A stretch of DNA of 64,000 bases, taken from assembly GCA_963675135.1 (NCBI GenBank), contig OY776130.1:29256001-29320000 (forward strand), written 5' to 3'. The first letter of the stretch is position 1. Each line of letters opens with the position of its first letter. Positions 1-9,771 of this stretch are shown here, piece after piece. Source of the DNA: Galeopsis tetrahit. Its lineage: Eukaryota > Streptophyta > Magnoliopsida > Lamiales > Lamiaceae. Position numbers and translations under genes: made by a program. The notes under the pieces are model-generated. The model had not been told where the DNA came from. It made no database searches and saw only the letters and a program-made list of their open reading frames with translations.

Positions 1-89
1 TTTCAGAAAAGACTTAGAAAAAATCTCGGAAGGTCAAATTAAGATGTTGTTGATAATGTTAAGGCATTTAAGGATTAACAACATCTACA
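1..89 (-). mobile_element. Outer end of a Sirevirus-type Copia LTR cut by the window edge
   Basis: These 89 bases match the last 89 bases of both LTRs of the intact element at 35.8-46.5 kb (36603-36691 and 46434-46522) with no difference visible by eye. They end in ACATCTACA, which is TGTAGATGT on the minus strand, the start of the LTR. The next bases (agcaac) are not the polypurine tract that follows the left LTR of the intact copy. This is therefore the outer right edge of another copy, or of a solo LTR, lying mostly outside the window. The expected 5-bp target duplicate would be AGCAA at 90-94, but its partner cannot be seen. Confidence 0.85.
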
Positions 90-584
90 AGCAACAAAAT
101 AGAGATTATTCGTGGTGGATGTAGGGTTTCAGATGGATTAGGAGGAGATGAGAAGGAAAAGAAAAATTAGGGTTTTGTTGAAGAGGCGATGAGTAAGAGT
201 TGGATGAATAAAATTCGAGAGAAACAGAGAGGTGGGTAATGGGGTTTTTTGTTTGAGGATGAATTCGAGAGGAGAGAGAGAGGGGTGGGTAATGGGGTTT
301 TTTTTCTTTTAGGATGAATTCGAGAGAGGAGAGAGAGAGGTGGGTAAGATTTAATTAATCTGTGTAATGAGTTTGGTGGAGGCGTAATGATTAATTAATT
401 TTGATAATTTAATTAGATAGATTTAATTAGGATGAAAAAGTAATGGCACAAGTGGTAAATATGAGTGTTTTATGAGGGTAAGGATTGTGGAAAACTTTTC
501 TATTTTAAGACATGAAAACTTTTCAGGGACGGACCAAATAGGCAAGTATGAAATCTCTTCAGGGACGGAGGGAGTATTTAATTA
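90..584. other. Intervening non-coding DNA with a short tandem repeat and a MITE end
   Basis: No gene is visible. From about 213 to 345 a unit of roughly 52-55 bp is repeated two to three times (aattcgagag, GA-rich run, gtgggtaatggggtttttt). Near 485-575 the sequence ends in cagggacggagggagta, the typical right end of a Stowaway-like MITE. No matching left end is present, so that MITE is truncated. Confidence 0.45.
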
Positions 585-717
585 TGATTTTACCCACTAC
601 TTAACCATGATCTATTTTTGTGGCTAAGTTTATGGAGTATTATCGAATTTCTTCTAGAAACTTCCTTAGTTAGTTTTTAATTTTTATACGTATTACTTCC
701 AACTATGCATTCTCTCC

Positions 718-724
718 TATATAA
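718..724 (+). promoter_or_regulatory. TATA-like box ahead of the decayed envelope-like ORF
   Basis: TATATAA lies about 126 bases before the ORF start at 850. It falls at the position homologous to the TATAAATA found 5' of the same ORF in the intact element (39843-39850, minus strand). Both are preceded by a related ccaacta...ttctctc stretch. Keeping a TATA-type motif in a diverged copy suggests, but does not prove, an internal promoter. Confidence 0.4.
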
Positions 725-849
725 TTCTCATAATATGATATACTAAGCATTGCATTTTTTTGAGTGATTTGAGTATTGCATTTTAAGATTTGCTAAAGCC
801 TTGTTTGTCTCGATTATTGTGATTATCTTTTCGATTTCTTGGTGCTTAA

Positions 850-3070
850 ATGACAGGAAACTACCTCACCACACTCAAACTCCCACGAAACCGTCATCTA
901 CATCTTTCTCCAATCTTAATAGTTTCGCTTTCATGGCCGCTCACACCAAAAACTCACCAGCTGCTACAAGAAAAGCTGAAACACTTACCCAAACAACTCC
1001 AGTTACACCCATTCCTACAACTATTCACATTCCACTCGATTCGACCCTTAACGAGCTGAACCAAGCTGTTGAGAATATGTCTCAATCGAATGAAAATTCT
1101 GAGAATCTATTTCTACTGATTGGAAATATGACCATTGACATTTCTCATTACTGAAAACCCAAAAACTCACCACTACACTTGGTTCGTTCACCTCATAAAA
1201 GCCCAAATTTCCAAGTCCTAATACTGAAACAGAGGCAAACGCCTCGATAGCTTCCTCTCTGGGGGAGAGTGAAAAGGAAATTGATGATTTTCCTGTTGCT
1301 GAGCAGAACGAATCTGCAAATGCTGAGACATCCGATTCTGAGGACGCTCAAATGAAGGAGGCTGACGCGAATGCTAATTCAGGTGAAACTAACTTTTCTC
1401 TTTTTAATACTGATGAATCTGAATAGATTGCATTTAGGAAGATCGTTAAGAAAGAAAAGAGAAAAGATTAGCCCATGTTCAACGAAGGAGATCCGACTTT
1501 GTGTTCACAAGAGTTTATTACTCTAACTCACTGAGGAGACAGAAGAAAGGAAGTAGTGTTGCTGATGAACCAGTTTAAGTTCTTTTCTTAATCGGATGAA
1601 GAAAATGTGGTTACTGAGAAACAAGCCAAAAGGAAGTATGATCCAAAGGGAAAGAAGGTTGTTGTTGAACGAGACTTGCCTAAAGAAATTGAATCTGATC
1701 CAGAGGATAATCCCACCTTTCGTGAGATTAAGAAGACTCTGAGGAAGAATGCTGCATCAAATGTTGAAGCAAGTGCCGCAACACCAGACCCTGATAACAG
1801 CAATGATGATAATTCTGAGAAGAACAGTAGTACAGACTCTGAATCAGCTGAGGAAACAAATTCTGAAGGAGGTAATTCTGATCTTGATAATAATTTTTAG
1901 ACTAATAGGTTAGTTGCTAAAATCACTAAGCTATCTTGACGAAAGTTGTTAAAGGAAAAGAGAATTAACATTGCTGATTTTGAGAAGTAAAAGGTTCATA
2001 TAATTTTTGAAAGGAAATTGTTGAAAACTGTAACTTTGAGTGATACTTTTGTGTTTGACTGGGTATATGTATTTTATGCTTGACTTAGGAAGAGTACGGG
2101 TAGACGTAGCTCTAAATGATATGAGAATGTACAATTTAGGGGGAGATCAGTTCCATTTACTATAGAATTGATTAATGATCTCTTAGAGATAGAGTATGTG
2201 ATTGATGAAGATGAATCTGATTTGAACTTGGTTGCTACTTTTATAACTGGGTAGATTAACTATGTGATAATTTTTATGCTTGCTAAAGATCTCACATCTT
2301 TATACTCTGTACTCCATATATTGATTGTCTACAATTGGATACCCTCTACAAATTCCACTAAGGTGACTAAGGATCAAACTATATTGTTGTATAGGATAAT
2401 TTTTGTGTTGAAGAATTTCAATTTGGATTTAACTATTTTCACCATATGCAGCTTATAGTGATATTTATTATAAAGGGAATCTACCTTACCATTGTTGATA
2501 TGTTCATACCTCAAGAGGCATGAATTTTTAAACCTGAGGAAACTGAGGTTATTTGAGGCAAGGTACCCTTAATGACTATCTCACCTGATCTATTACTTGG
2601 TATAATGATTGTTGATTTGCCTTGCAAAATTCAGATGGTTCTGATCACAGAGATGCTCTTATTCCAGTTCGACCAGCTCAAGCAAGACCTGAACAGAGGA
2701 ATGCTACACCAAATGTGAAACACATTGATGGTCACATTGGTCAAACTTTTTCTGTTTCTAGATCTTTTATTTTACTTCAACTGAAACGTGTACAGGACTC
2801 TATTGATGGCCTTCAGTTCCTTAAAGTTCGTGGTTAGAGACGCTTTCTACTACCAAAGGGGGAGAAACACCATCAACTTCTGGGGTTCGAAGTGAAGAGC
2901 TCCATGAAGATGTACCCGAAGCTGATTGTGTACCTGATGCTGTTAATAAAGAGACTGTTGAACCGAATGATGTAGTTCAATTATTGCTACACCAATCACT
3001 GTTGTTGAAGAGGAGGAGGATTAATTTGCTGATGCTGATAAACGTATGGATGTTCTTTATGATACCTAAA
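850..3070 (+). pseudogene. Decayed envelope-like (accessory) ORF of a Sirevirus-type element
   Basis: The translated fragments match, in order, the accessory ORF of the intact element (39692-37365, minus). They are a start MTGN versus MAGN, a Thr/Pro-rich N-terminus with the NMTIDIS region (801-1154 frame), an acidic and lysine-rich middle (1607-1900), and then a conserved core containing LAKDLTSLYSVL, IYNWIPS and TKVTKDQ (2264-2458). A segment with RNATPNV and LQFLK (2622-2837) follows. Many stops and frame changes break it, so it cannot make the full product. The core resembles the plant domain annotated as putative plant transposon protein or envelope-like protein; that family name is recalled, not searched. 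Confidence 0.7.
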
Positions 3071-4208
3071 CAGGTTATGGTAACAACTGAACAGGTTGAT
3101 ACAAGACAGGGGGAGGGTTGAACATTATAAGTGATTATGTGCATGAACATGATGCTGCAGCTGTTGATACATCAATATATATCACTTGTTTGGTTTCTTA
3201 AGTATTTGTGCCTTCTATACTTCCCTTGATCTTATGCATTGTTGTTACTATGTTTAAGTTGATTTACAAATTCTATTTTTTCCTTCCTAGTTCATAGGTT
3301 GTCTTTTATTCAACTTGCTTAATTTGCTTGCATTTATGATAATAGATTACTGCTTTTATGCTTAAATTGTTTTCTTACTTATCATTATTTGCTTACTGCA
3401 TGTTGTATATGTTAGTTGTTTATTGTATTTGTTTTTTTTTTTTCTAACTTTGCTCTATTTTCAGTTTGCTTAAATTGTTTGCCTTAAGAATTATTCTTAT
3501 TTGCTTACTGCATCAAGTTTGCTTAAATTGTTTGTCTTAAAGAATTATTCTTATTTGCTTACTGCTTGCTGATTTTAGGTCTTTGTTAGTTGTTGTTTGT
3601 TTTGTCTTTCTAACTTGCCTTATTATTCATTCTGCTTAAATTGTCTGCTTTGAGGATAATATAGAAGTACACCTCTCTTTAATTATCATGTGCTTACTGC
3701 TTAGTGCTTAAATTGTTTGCTTTGATGATAATATAATTTAGAAGCACACTTCTGTTTAATTCTCACTTGCTTACTGCTTATTGTTTAAGTCTTTGTTAGA
3801 TATCGTTTTTCACATTTTTTGCTTTGTTTTTATTTTTAGTCTTTGCTCTGTTTGTTTTTCTTTTCTTCGTTATTGCTCTGATTTATTTTGAGTCTTACAT
3901 AAGTCTTAGGTTGATCTAGTACATATTCATATATGATGCTCTGATTTAACTTTTGATTTTTGTAAAGTTATATGTTTTGTAAATAAGTATACTGTTTATA
4001 CTTATTTTGGTTTTGAATAAGATTACTTTGATCTTATGGCACAGATCCTAGTAAGATTATTCTTGGTCTTCTTTTGATTTGATCCAACGGTTACAACAGG
4101 TATTGTCTTGACTAGTATTTAGACTTGATGTTAACCTCACCTAAATACATAATACTGAGTATGTATAGAAATATATGTGCATCAGGTGTGTTGTAGTCGA
4201 AAGGTCAA
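3071..4208 (+). other. 3' untranslated part of the truncated Copia element
   Basis: T-rich non-coding DNA between the decayed accessory ORF and the polypurine tract. A GGGGGAGG tract at 3108-3115 (gacagggggagggttg) resembles a second polypurine tract just after the ORF; the intact element has the same motif at about 37355-37362. Near 3465-3570 the phrase gcttaaattgtttg...cttatttgcttactgc is repeated in tandem. No other coding potential is seen. Confidence 0.55.
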
Positions 4209-4220
4209 ATTGGGGGAGAT
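4209..4220 (+). other. Polypurine tract of the truncated Copia element
   Basis: ATTGGGGGAGAT lies directly before the TG of the LTR. It is identical to the tract beside the 3' LTR of the intact element (36692-36703 on the minus strand). This is the primer site for plus-strand DNA synthesis and fixes the orientation of the element as plus. Confidence 0.85.
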
Positions 4221-5105
4221 TGTAGATGTTGTTAACTCTTAAATGCTTTAACATTATCAACAACATCTTAATTTGACCCTCCTTGATTTTTTTCTAAGTC
4301 TTTTCTGAAATGTTACATTAAATGTTGAGCTAAATGCTTTCACATTTCTGGCAGGATCTAGAAGCTTCTACAAGAGTCTGGAACCTAGAATATTCCAGAA
4401 CCTAGGAGAACGTGCTAGAAGTGCTAGAAGAGTCTAGAAGCAGTTTAGAACGACCTGGAACATTGTGGAAGGATCTAGAAAGATTATGGGAGTTAAGATC
4501 CTAAAATATAGGATCTCAAATGGAAGGATCTAGAACTTGGCTATTTCTCTATAAATACCACTGGAGTCTTTCATTTCAAAGTATGCACTATTCGAGTAAC
4601 ACCTTCTTGAGCGTTCAACCCTAGTTAGGAGTTATGGTCAGTAGTTGCATCATTTAATGTACACCGAGGGATACCACACCTTCCCGTGTATTTAGTTCTA
4701 ATCTTGTATCGATTGAGAGTGAATCATAGATCAGATTAGTTCTTTAGACAGTGTTCTTACACTTAAGTCTATTTGCGGATTCAAGCACCTGCCTCGATTG
4801 TAGTTTCCGTTTGTGGAATGTTGAAGTAATTGCTGAGACATTTCACACGACATTTTCGTAACTTAGGAACTAAGTTAAAGTTTTCGCCGTAAGGCTTAGC
4901 ATAGATTTTGTTATTAATAAAATTTATGTTAAAAATTATTTCATTGTGTTCTTATTGTGTTTTAGTGTTTTAGACTTCCGCTGTGTACTGTGTTTACTTT
5001 TTGTATTCGGTTAGAGTTAATGCTACACTAATTGTCACAACATTCAGTGTAACATTGTTCTGTTTTTTACTTAAACACTAGATACCATCCCTCCACACAC
5101 TTTCA
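4221..5105 (+). repeat. 3' LTR of the truncated Sirevirus-type Copia element
   Basis: It starts TGTAGATGTTGTT and ends CACACACTTTCA, the same termini as the 870-bp LTRs of the intact copy, and is 885 bp long. A TATAAATA box lies at 4550-4557. The U3 upstream is crowded with GAA/TTC half-sites (ctagaag, ggaacct, attccag). It has drifted considerably from the intact LTRs, so it is an older insertion. Confidence 0.85.
4387..4401 (+). promoter_or_regulatory. Consensus heat-shock element in the LTR U3
   Basis: The 15 bases read A-GAA-TA-TTC-CA-GAA-C, an exact match to nGAAnnTTCnnGAAn, the three-unit binding site of heat-shock factors. It sits about 150 bp before the TATA box at 4550. The intact element has a matching site at the homologous position (36513-36525 and 46344-46356). 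Confidence 0.7.
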
Positions 5106-5118
5106 ATTTTTTCTTCGG

Positions 5119-5319
5119 ATGCGATGGGACATACTTCAGTCCTTGCTAGGCGCTCCTCAGATTCTGGAGCGTAGGGTCATGTTTCTCGAGGATGAGTTAT
5201 ACGAAGCAGACGAAGAGGACAACAAACACGCTGAAGTGTTACTGGCTGAAGCGAAGGTTGAACTCGAGGTTGCCGTTGCTGCGTACGATACTCACAACAA
5301 AGCGTGTTTTGGTTATTAA
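5119..5319 (+). other. Short open frame of 66 codons, unrecognised
   Basis: It starts just after the LTR end. The predicted peptide is acidic and probably helical, with a run of Glu/Asp/Ala residues (LEDELYEADEEDNKHAEV), like part of a coiled coil. Base composition is a little more GC-rich than the flanks, which fits an exon fragment stranded by the insertions. No domain is recognised, and it could equally be a chance frame. Confidence 0.2.
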
Positions 5320-5346
5320 TGATGTTGTTGGATGTTGGATTTAGGT

Positions 5347-6803
5347 TGTTGGTCCCAAAAGTTGAGTTAAGATTAGAACAAGTCAAAAAGTCCAAAGGGG
5401 AGGGGTGAATAGACTTGTAAAACTTTTTCTAAAATATCAGAGTTATATATGGAATTAGTGTTCTGATACAGTACTGTGCTTACTTAGATCAGCTCAGTAC
5501 TCTCAATTTTAATATGAGCCTTTACAGTTTATACTCAACTCTTGATTTTGAACTTTACTAAGTAAACAATATACTACTATTTTTTGTATGAAGTAATTCG
5601 TCTACGTACTCAACAAGATATCTCAATCTAGTTGTTTATACGAATTCTTTAAAAACTTATAAGAATATAAAACAGTAAGTAAATGAACACAAGATTTATA
5701 GTGGTTCGACAATTGTCTACATCCACTCTCACAAACCCATTTGTGATGTTTTATTAACTCTCGAATTTCTTATGGCTTTAAGTCCCAAGACTAAGACTAT
5801 GATCTTGTCGATTACACTTCCAAGTGTATCTTCGATCCACTAGTAAGTTTCACAAGTTTACTAGCACACTTGTTTACAAATAAAAAACACAAACTAAAAT
5901 ATAAAACTTCTCTGTTTGTAGCCTTTGAATATTCTTCTTCAAAACTTGACTTCTTGGATCGATCTTCGCTTCTTTAACTCTGTGAGTTTCTTGAATGCTT
6001 CTAAGACTTGAATTGCTCTTTGAATGCTTGTTCTTTCAGTATTAGTAGTAGTAGCAGTATTCTTTTCCAGTAGAAGATCATACGGTATTTATAGACTTTG
6101 GTTTAAAAGTTAGCAGTTTGTGAAACTAACTCCAACTAACTCTTAATCGGTTTTTTGTAACTTCTTTCTCCAACTAACTTCGTATCTCTTTAAGTCAGTC
6201 TTCATTTATTCAAATATATTCAGTTACGTCCTTCAAATAAGTTTTCCAAACTTATTCTTCAATTTCGACTTCAGCACAGTAAAATACTCTTCTTAGTTTT
6301 TATTGTTCTTCATGTACTCTTCTCTAAGTACACTTCTGACTTCTGTTCTGAGTTTCTTCAGAATACTTCAGATTCTTCATTCTATTCTTCAGAATACTTC
6401 AGATTCTTCATTCTATTCTTCATAACTTGAAGTCTTCTTATTCCGAGTAGTCTTCTTAGATTGTAGTCTTCTGATCTGGATTAGTCTTCTAATATCTAAC
6501 TATGTTGATTACAATACAAACTTACAAATATAAAACCTATCAATACTTCAACTGAACTATATACAATAGAGTATTTTTAAGTCATATTCTATAAGTTGTC
6601 TATACAATTCCAACATCAACTTAGTTCCTAACAGTTCATAATATTATCACATAAAAGATCAATAACTCTGTTTTTATGACTTCTCAAGATTACTTAGTTA
6701 AGATGACTTCAACCACATATATTATTAACTTTAAGTTGCTTTTTGGCCATCAAAACTTATGATCATCAACTAGAACTTTGTTTCCAGGATTCATATCCCA
6801 ACA
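5347..6803 (-). repeat. Probable solo LTR of a different LTR retrotransposon
   Basis: On the minus strand it begins TGTTGGGATATGAATCC and ends GGGACCAACA, a TG...CA unit with short inverted ends. A TATAAATAC box lies on the minus strand near 6087-6095. Downstream of it on that strand is the block gtggatgtagacaattgtcg, common around the R/U5 region of plant LTRs (5700-5735). A 30-40 bp unit (cttcagaatacttcagattc) is duplicated at about 6358-6425. No coding sequence is attached on either side. The flanking 5-mers (taggt and atttc) do not match, so the borders may be off or the site rearranged. Confidence 0.5.
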
Positions 6804-7004
6804 ATTTCATCAACTGGGACTTTTATTATTAAATGAACCCTAAGTAATTTTTAAATTTTGAACTGAATGTACTAATTTTTTTTGGGCTGCAACGCATGTG
6901 TATGGCCAAATTGGGGGTTGTTGCGTACAAGAACAAAATTGACATAATATAATGATGACGATTTGGGGATGCCAAAGGTTGCAAAAACTCTTATGAAATG
7001 GCAA

Positions 7005-7012
7005 TATAAATA
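7005..7012 (+). promoter_or_regulatory. TATA box of broken small gene, copy A
   Basis: TATAAATA lies 61 bases before the start codon at 7066. Copy B has the same box at 7881-7888, 60 bases before its start. The leader carries a telomere-like aaaccctaaaccctaaa (about 7041-7057), a telobox-type motif found in many plant leaders. Confidence 0.5.
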
Positions 7013-7065
7013 CCCCTAGCCATGTAAACTCATTCATCCAAAACCCTAAACCCTAAAAATCCCAA

Positions 7066-7419
7066 ATGGCAAGAACACCATCAAAGTCGACCAAGTTTCA
7101 AGAGTTTGTGCCCTCCTCACCAAAAGGTCTAATGTCAATGTATGAATATACCAAAAGGCAGAATGAATAGTTGAAAGAAGAAGTGAAGATTTTCATGAAG
7201 AGATTGTTGGGTCATTGCACACCACATTCGTTAAGCGATGTCATCTTGGGTGAGGATTCTATACATAATATATACGAGTTCTTTGTTAAAGCACATATGG
7301 TCAATGAAATTACAGTCATTGTTCTCTCTAATTCAACAGTTCGAGACCAAGAAGATTCAGTAAGTGGCGGTGGATGTGGCGGTGGCGGTGATGATGATAT
7401 GGAAGAGAGCGTGGAATGA
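7066..7419 (+). pseudogene. Unknown small gene, copy A, with one in-frame stop
   Basis: The ATG at 7066 opens a frame of 34 codons (start MARTPSKS, then the shared MYEYTKR motif) that meets a TAG at 7168-7170. The same frame then runs on to 7419, ending in a Gly-rich then acidic tail (GGGGDDDMEESVE). Copy B has a glutamate codon where copy A has the stop, so a single nonsense change is likely. The middle part (IFMKRLL, SLSDVILG) is conserved with copy B. I do not recognise the family. There is no signal peptide or membrane span. The full product would be about 117 residues. Confidence 0.5.
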
Positions 7420-7880
7420 GGTGGTGATGAAAACAATGCTTAATTATATGTTTTTAATCTATTAAGCCTATCTTTTTTTTATATATATTTTTAATTTTGG
7501 GATGTAATCTTCTCCCATTTCCAATCGAATATAATGAAATAAAAGTTTGGTTATTAATTTACTTTTATTATTTTTTGTAAAGTAAAAAACACCAATATTC
7601 AGGGTAGATTAATGAAACTAACTCAAATTAATTAAATCCTATCAAATCTGTAAAAAAAAATCGAAATTCAACCTAAGTTTTAAGGAAATAAACATCATAA
7701 CTAGCCCTAAAAATTCTCAAACAAAAAAATGTACCTTGACTTAGTAAAATTTCAACTTTATCACCCTAAACTTAAATTAAAATTAAATAAACAAAAATTA
7801 ATTTTGGAGGAGGCGAAGGGTTGCAACGCGTATGGACGAAAGGTTGCAACGTGTGTGGCAGAAAGGTTGCAATGGGGGAT
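7420..7880. other. Spacer between the two tandem copies
   Basis: AT-rich DNA with no open frame of note. Near 7815-7870 the phrase ggttgcaa is repeated three times (gggttgcaacgcg, aggttgcaacgtg, aggttgcaatggg). The same motif lies before copy A (about 6915 and 6977), so the duplicated unit includes the proximal promoter. Confidence 0.4.
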
Positions 7881-7888
7881 TATAAATA
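7881..7888 (+). promoter_or_regulatory. TATA box of broken small gene, copy B
   Basis: TATAAATA lies 60 bases before the ATG at 7941. The promoter and leader (ctagtcatgtaaattcattcaatc) parallel those of copy A (ctagccatgtaaactcattcatcc). Confidence 0.5.
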
Positions 7889-7940
7889 TGAGTAACACCT
7901 AGTCATGTAAATTCATTCAATCATCATCTACAAATTTCAA

Positions 7941-8310
7941 ATGGCACCTTCAAAGTCTGGAAAATTTGAAGAATTTGTTCCTTCCTCCTCCAACACCTTT
8001 TGTCGATGTATGAATACACGAAGAGAGAAAATCAAGAATTGAAAGTAGAAATCAAGCTTTTCATGAAGAGTCTATTGATTTACTGCACGCCACGATCGTT
8101 GAGCGATATCATTTTGGGCGACGTTCCTTTGCATAAAATGCATGGGTATTTTCTCAAAGCAAATAGGTAGGGATTCCATTGATCGTGCTTCCCGAATCCA
8201 GTGTGCGAGACGTCGTTGAAAAATATTCAGTAAGTGTTGAAAGTTTTGGTGGTGGAGGAGGTGGCAATGGCGGTGGGGACACAAATGATGAAATGGAAGA
8301 TGAGGATTAG
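7941..8310 (+). pseudogene. Unknown small gene, copy B, frameshifted
   Basis: It begins MAPSKSGKFEEFVPSS, parallel to copy A. It then loses frame near 7990-8005, so the shared MYEYTKR motif lies in another frame. The downstream frame keeps LFMKSLL, SLSDIILG and VRDV, and ends in a Gly-rich and acidic tail (GGGGGGNGGG, then DEMEDED) before TAG at 8308-8310. A TAG near 8168-8170 breaks it again. Both copies are dead but recognisably the same gene. The ends of the product, basic then Gly/Asp-rich, give no clear function. Confidence 0.5.
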
Positions 8311-9029
8311 GGTAGTATATTTTAGGATTTTATTTTTTTATATGTAATCTTACTCAATTTCTCTATCAATTAATGGAATTAAGTTTTTAATTTTATTTAA
8401 TTATTGTAAAATATTTATCCTAATCTAAATAATAATAATCTAAATCAATCGATTTAATTGAAGTTTACGTGTAAAAATACAAATTCAATTGACAACAAAT
8501 CTCATTATCACTTATAAAATAAATAAATTATGGACTTGTAAAAATTTCAATTCGAAAAGTAAGAAATTAAAATTTTAATATGGAACCATCTTAATAATCT
8601 AAATTAAATAGAAAACACAATCAATGAAAATTGAATGGGAAACCAAATTAAACCCTAAATCCTAACAAGAAGCCGAAATTGTTGTACTACACAAATCTTC
8701 CCCCATTTTCTTCTCAATCTAAATCATCCCTAACCCTAGGGAATCTCAGACAAAAATATATAGATTTTCTTTGGTAAAATTATCAGTTCTCATAAAGGAA
8801 AACTCAAATTAAATCCTAAAAAATCAAACTCAGATTGATCTTGGTAAGAAAATTAAAATCGATGATGTAAATTGTTACAAAACATAAACTCGAAATTGAT
8901 CGGAGATAATTAATTACTTGCTACAATTGTGGAATGAACACCAAAAAAACAAACTTGCAAAACTACCCACGATTTCAGAAACAAAACAAAAAAATAAAAA
9001 TACAGGAAGAAGAATGAATACAGACCGAT
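8311..9029. other. AT-rich spacer without a visible gene
   Basis: No convincing open frame or repeat. A C/T-rich stretch near 8695-8760 (cttcccccattttcttctc, taaccctagggaatctc) could be leader or UTR of a lost gene. Confidence 0.4.
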
Positions 9030-9318
9030 AATATTGCATAACTTTGTTTCTAATTCTTTTCGGATGATAAGAACTTGAGGCCTCCTTCGTTTCATCTTCT
9101 CTTTCAGATTTAGTCCAACATTCGAATTTGAATCATCTCCATACAACTTCTCCTGGAAATACGTAGTGTATGCATCGATAGCCTTTTTTTCAGTCCGAAA
9201 AGATCTATACATGCCTACATGGAACCTTTGAATCCAAGGACATGTGGAGCACATTCACTCCAACTATCATAAATCCCGACCCGTACGCCTTTGAAGACTA
9301 CGTAATATTTCTCAACCT
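9030..9318 (-). pseudogene. Exon fragment with RNase H1 N-terminal (Cauli_VI) domain
   Basis: On the minus strand the frame gives YYVVFKGVRVGIYDSW and then a Gly-Phe-Lys-Gly motif. After a frame change it gives MYRSFRTEKKAIDAY. This is the pattern of the small domain shared by eukaryotic RNase H1 N-termini and many plant proteins: aromatic VVFKG, GIY.SW, GF.G, then an aromatic FxT..A helix. The frame break falls where tacatg is repeated at 9208-9221 (tacatgcc then tacatgg), consistent with an 8-bp duplication. Downstream the frame runs into T-rich DNA, probably intron, after about 9030. No RNase H catalytic part is present nearby. Confidence 0.55.
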
Positions 9319-9507
9319 TTTTACGGTTGTGCTGCTAAATATTCTGGTAGAAGATGATTTTTTTTTTTCAATGTAAAAGATGAAGTTCTGTAGAAGAAAA
9401 AGACGAAGAAAAAGACAAAGAAGAGAGTGTTTGGGATGAAAGGGTAACAAAGGGAATATAAATTTTAATTAAATACACACATTGAAAGTTGTCTTATGTA
9501 ATTATTA

Positions 9508-9769
9508 CTCCCTCCATCCATAAAAAGTAGGGACATGGGGATGGGGCACAAGTTTTAAGAAAATGGTAGATAAAGTAGATAAAGTAAGGGTATTATAGGG
9601 TATTGTGGGGTCCATTGTGAATAAAGTGATTGTTTAGGAATAAAGTTGATGGCAAATTGAGTAATTAAGTGATAGTTGAAGGGTGATAGTTTCCATAAAG
9701 TGCATGGGACTACATTTGGTGGACAAAGAATATGTGTCAAATGGGACTACTTTTCGTGGACGGAGGGAG
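9508..9769. mobile_element. Stowaway-like MITE
   Basis: Ends are ctccctccatccataaaaag and cttttcgtggacggagggag, inverted with few mismatches, flanked by TA on both sides (9506-9507 and 9770-9771). It is 262 bp long with no coding sequence, matching the Tc1/mariner-derived Stowaway class. Confidence 0.85.
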
Positions 9770-9771
9770 TA

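Larger units (their letters stand above)
585..5105 (+). mobile_element. 5'-truncated Sirevirus-type Copia derivative
   Basis: From about 585 this stretch aligns, in the opposite orientation, to the right-hand third of the intact element at 35822-46522. It matches the leader before the envelope-like ORF, the ORF itself, the long 3' untranslated region, the polypurine tract and one LTR. The 5' LTR, primer site, gag and pol are missing. The left boundary is a MITE-like end (ggagggagta, about 575). The copy is clearly older than the intact one: it has many frame breaks and its LTR differs at many positions. Confidence 0.8.

Noticed and set aside
7041..7057. Telomere-type repeat ccctaaaccctaaa
   Set aside because: Only about two units, in a gene leader; more likely a telobox than an interstitial telomere.
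8910..9254. 114-codon minus frame as a complete gene
   Set aside because: Its Met is created by the frameshift, its end is T-rich intron-like DNA, and the domain start lies in another frame.
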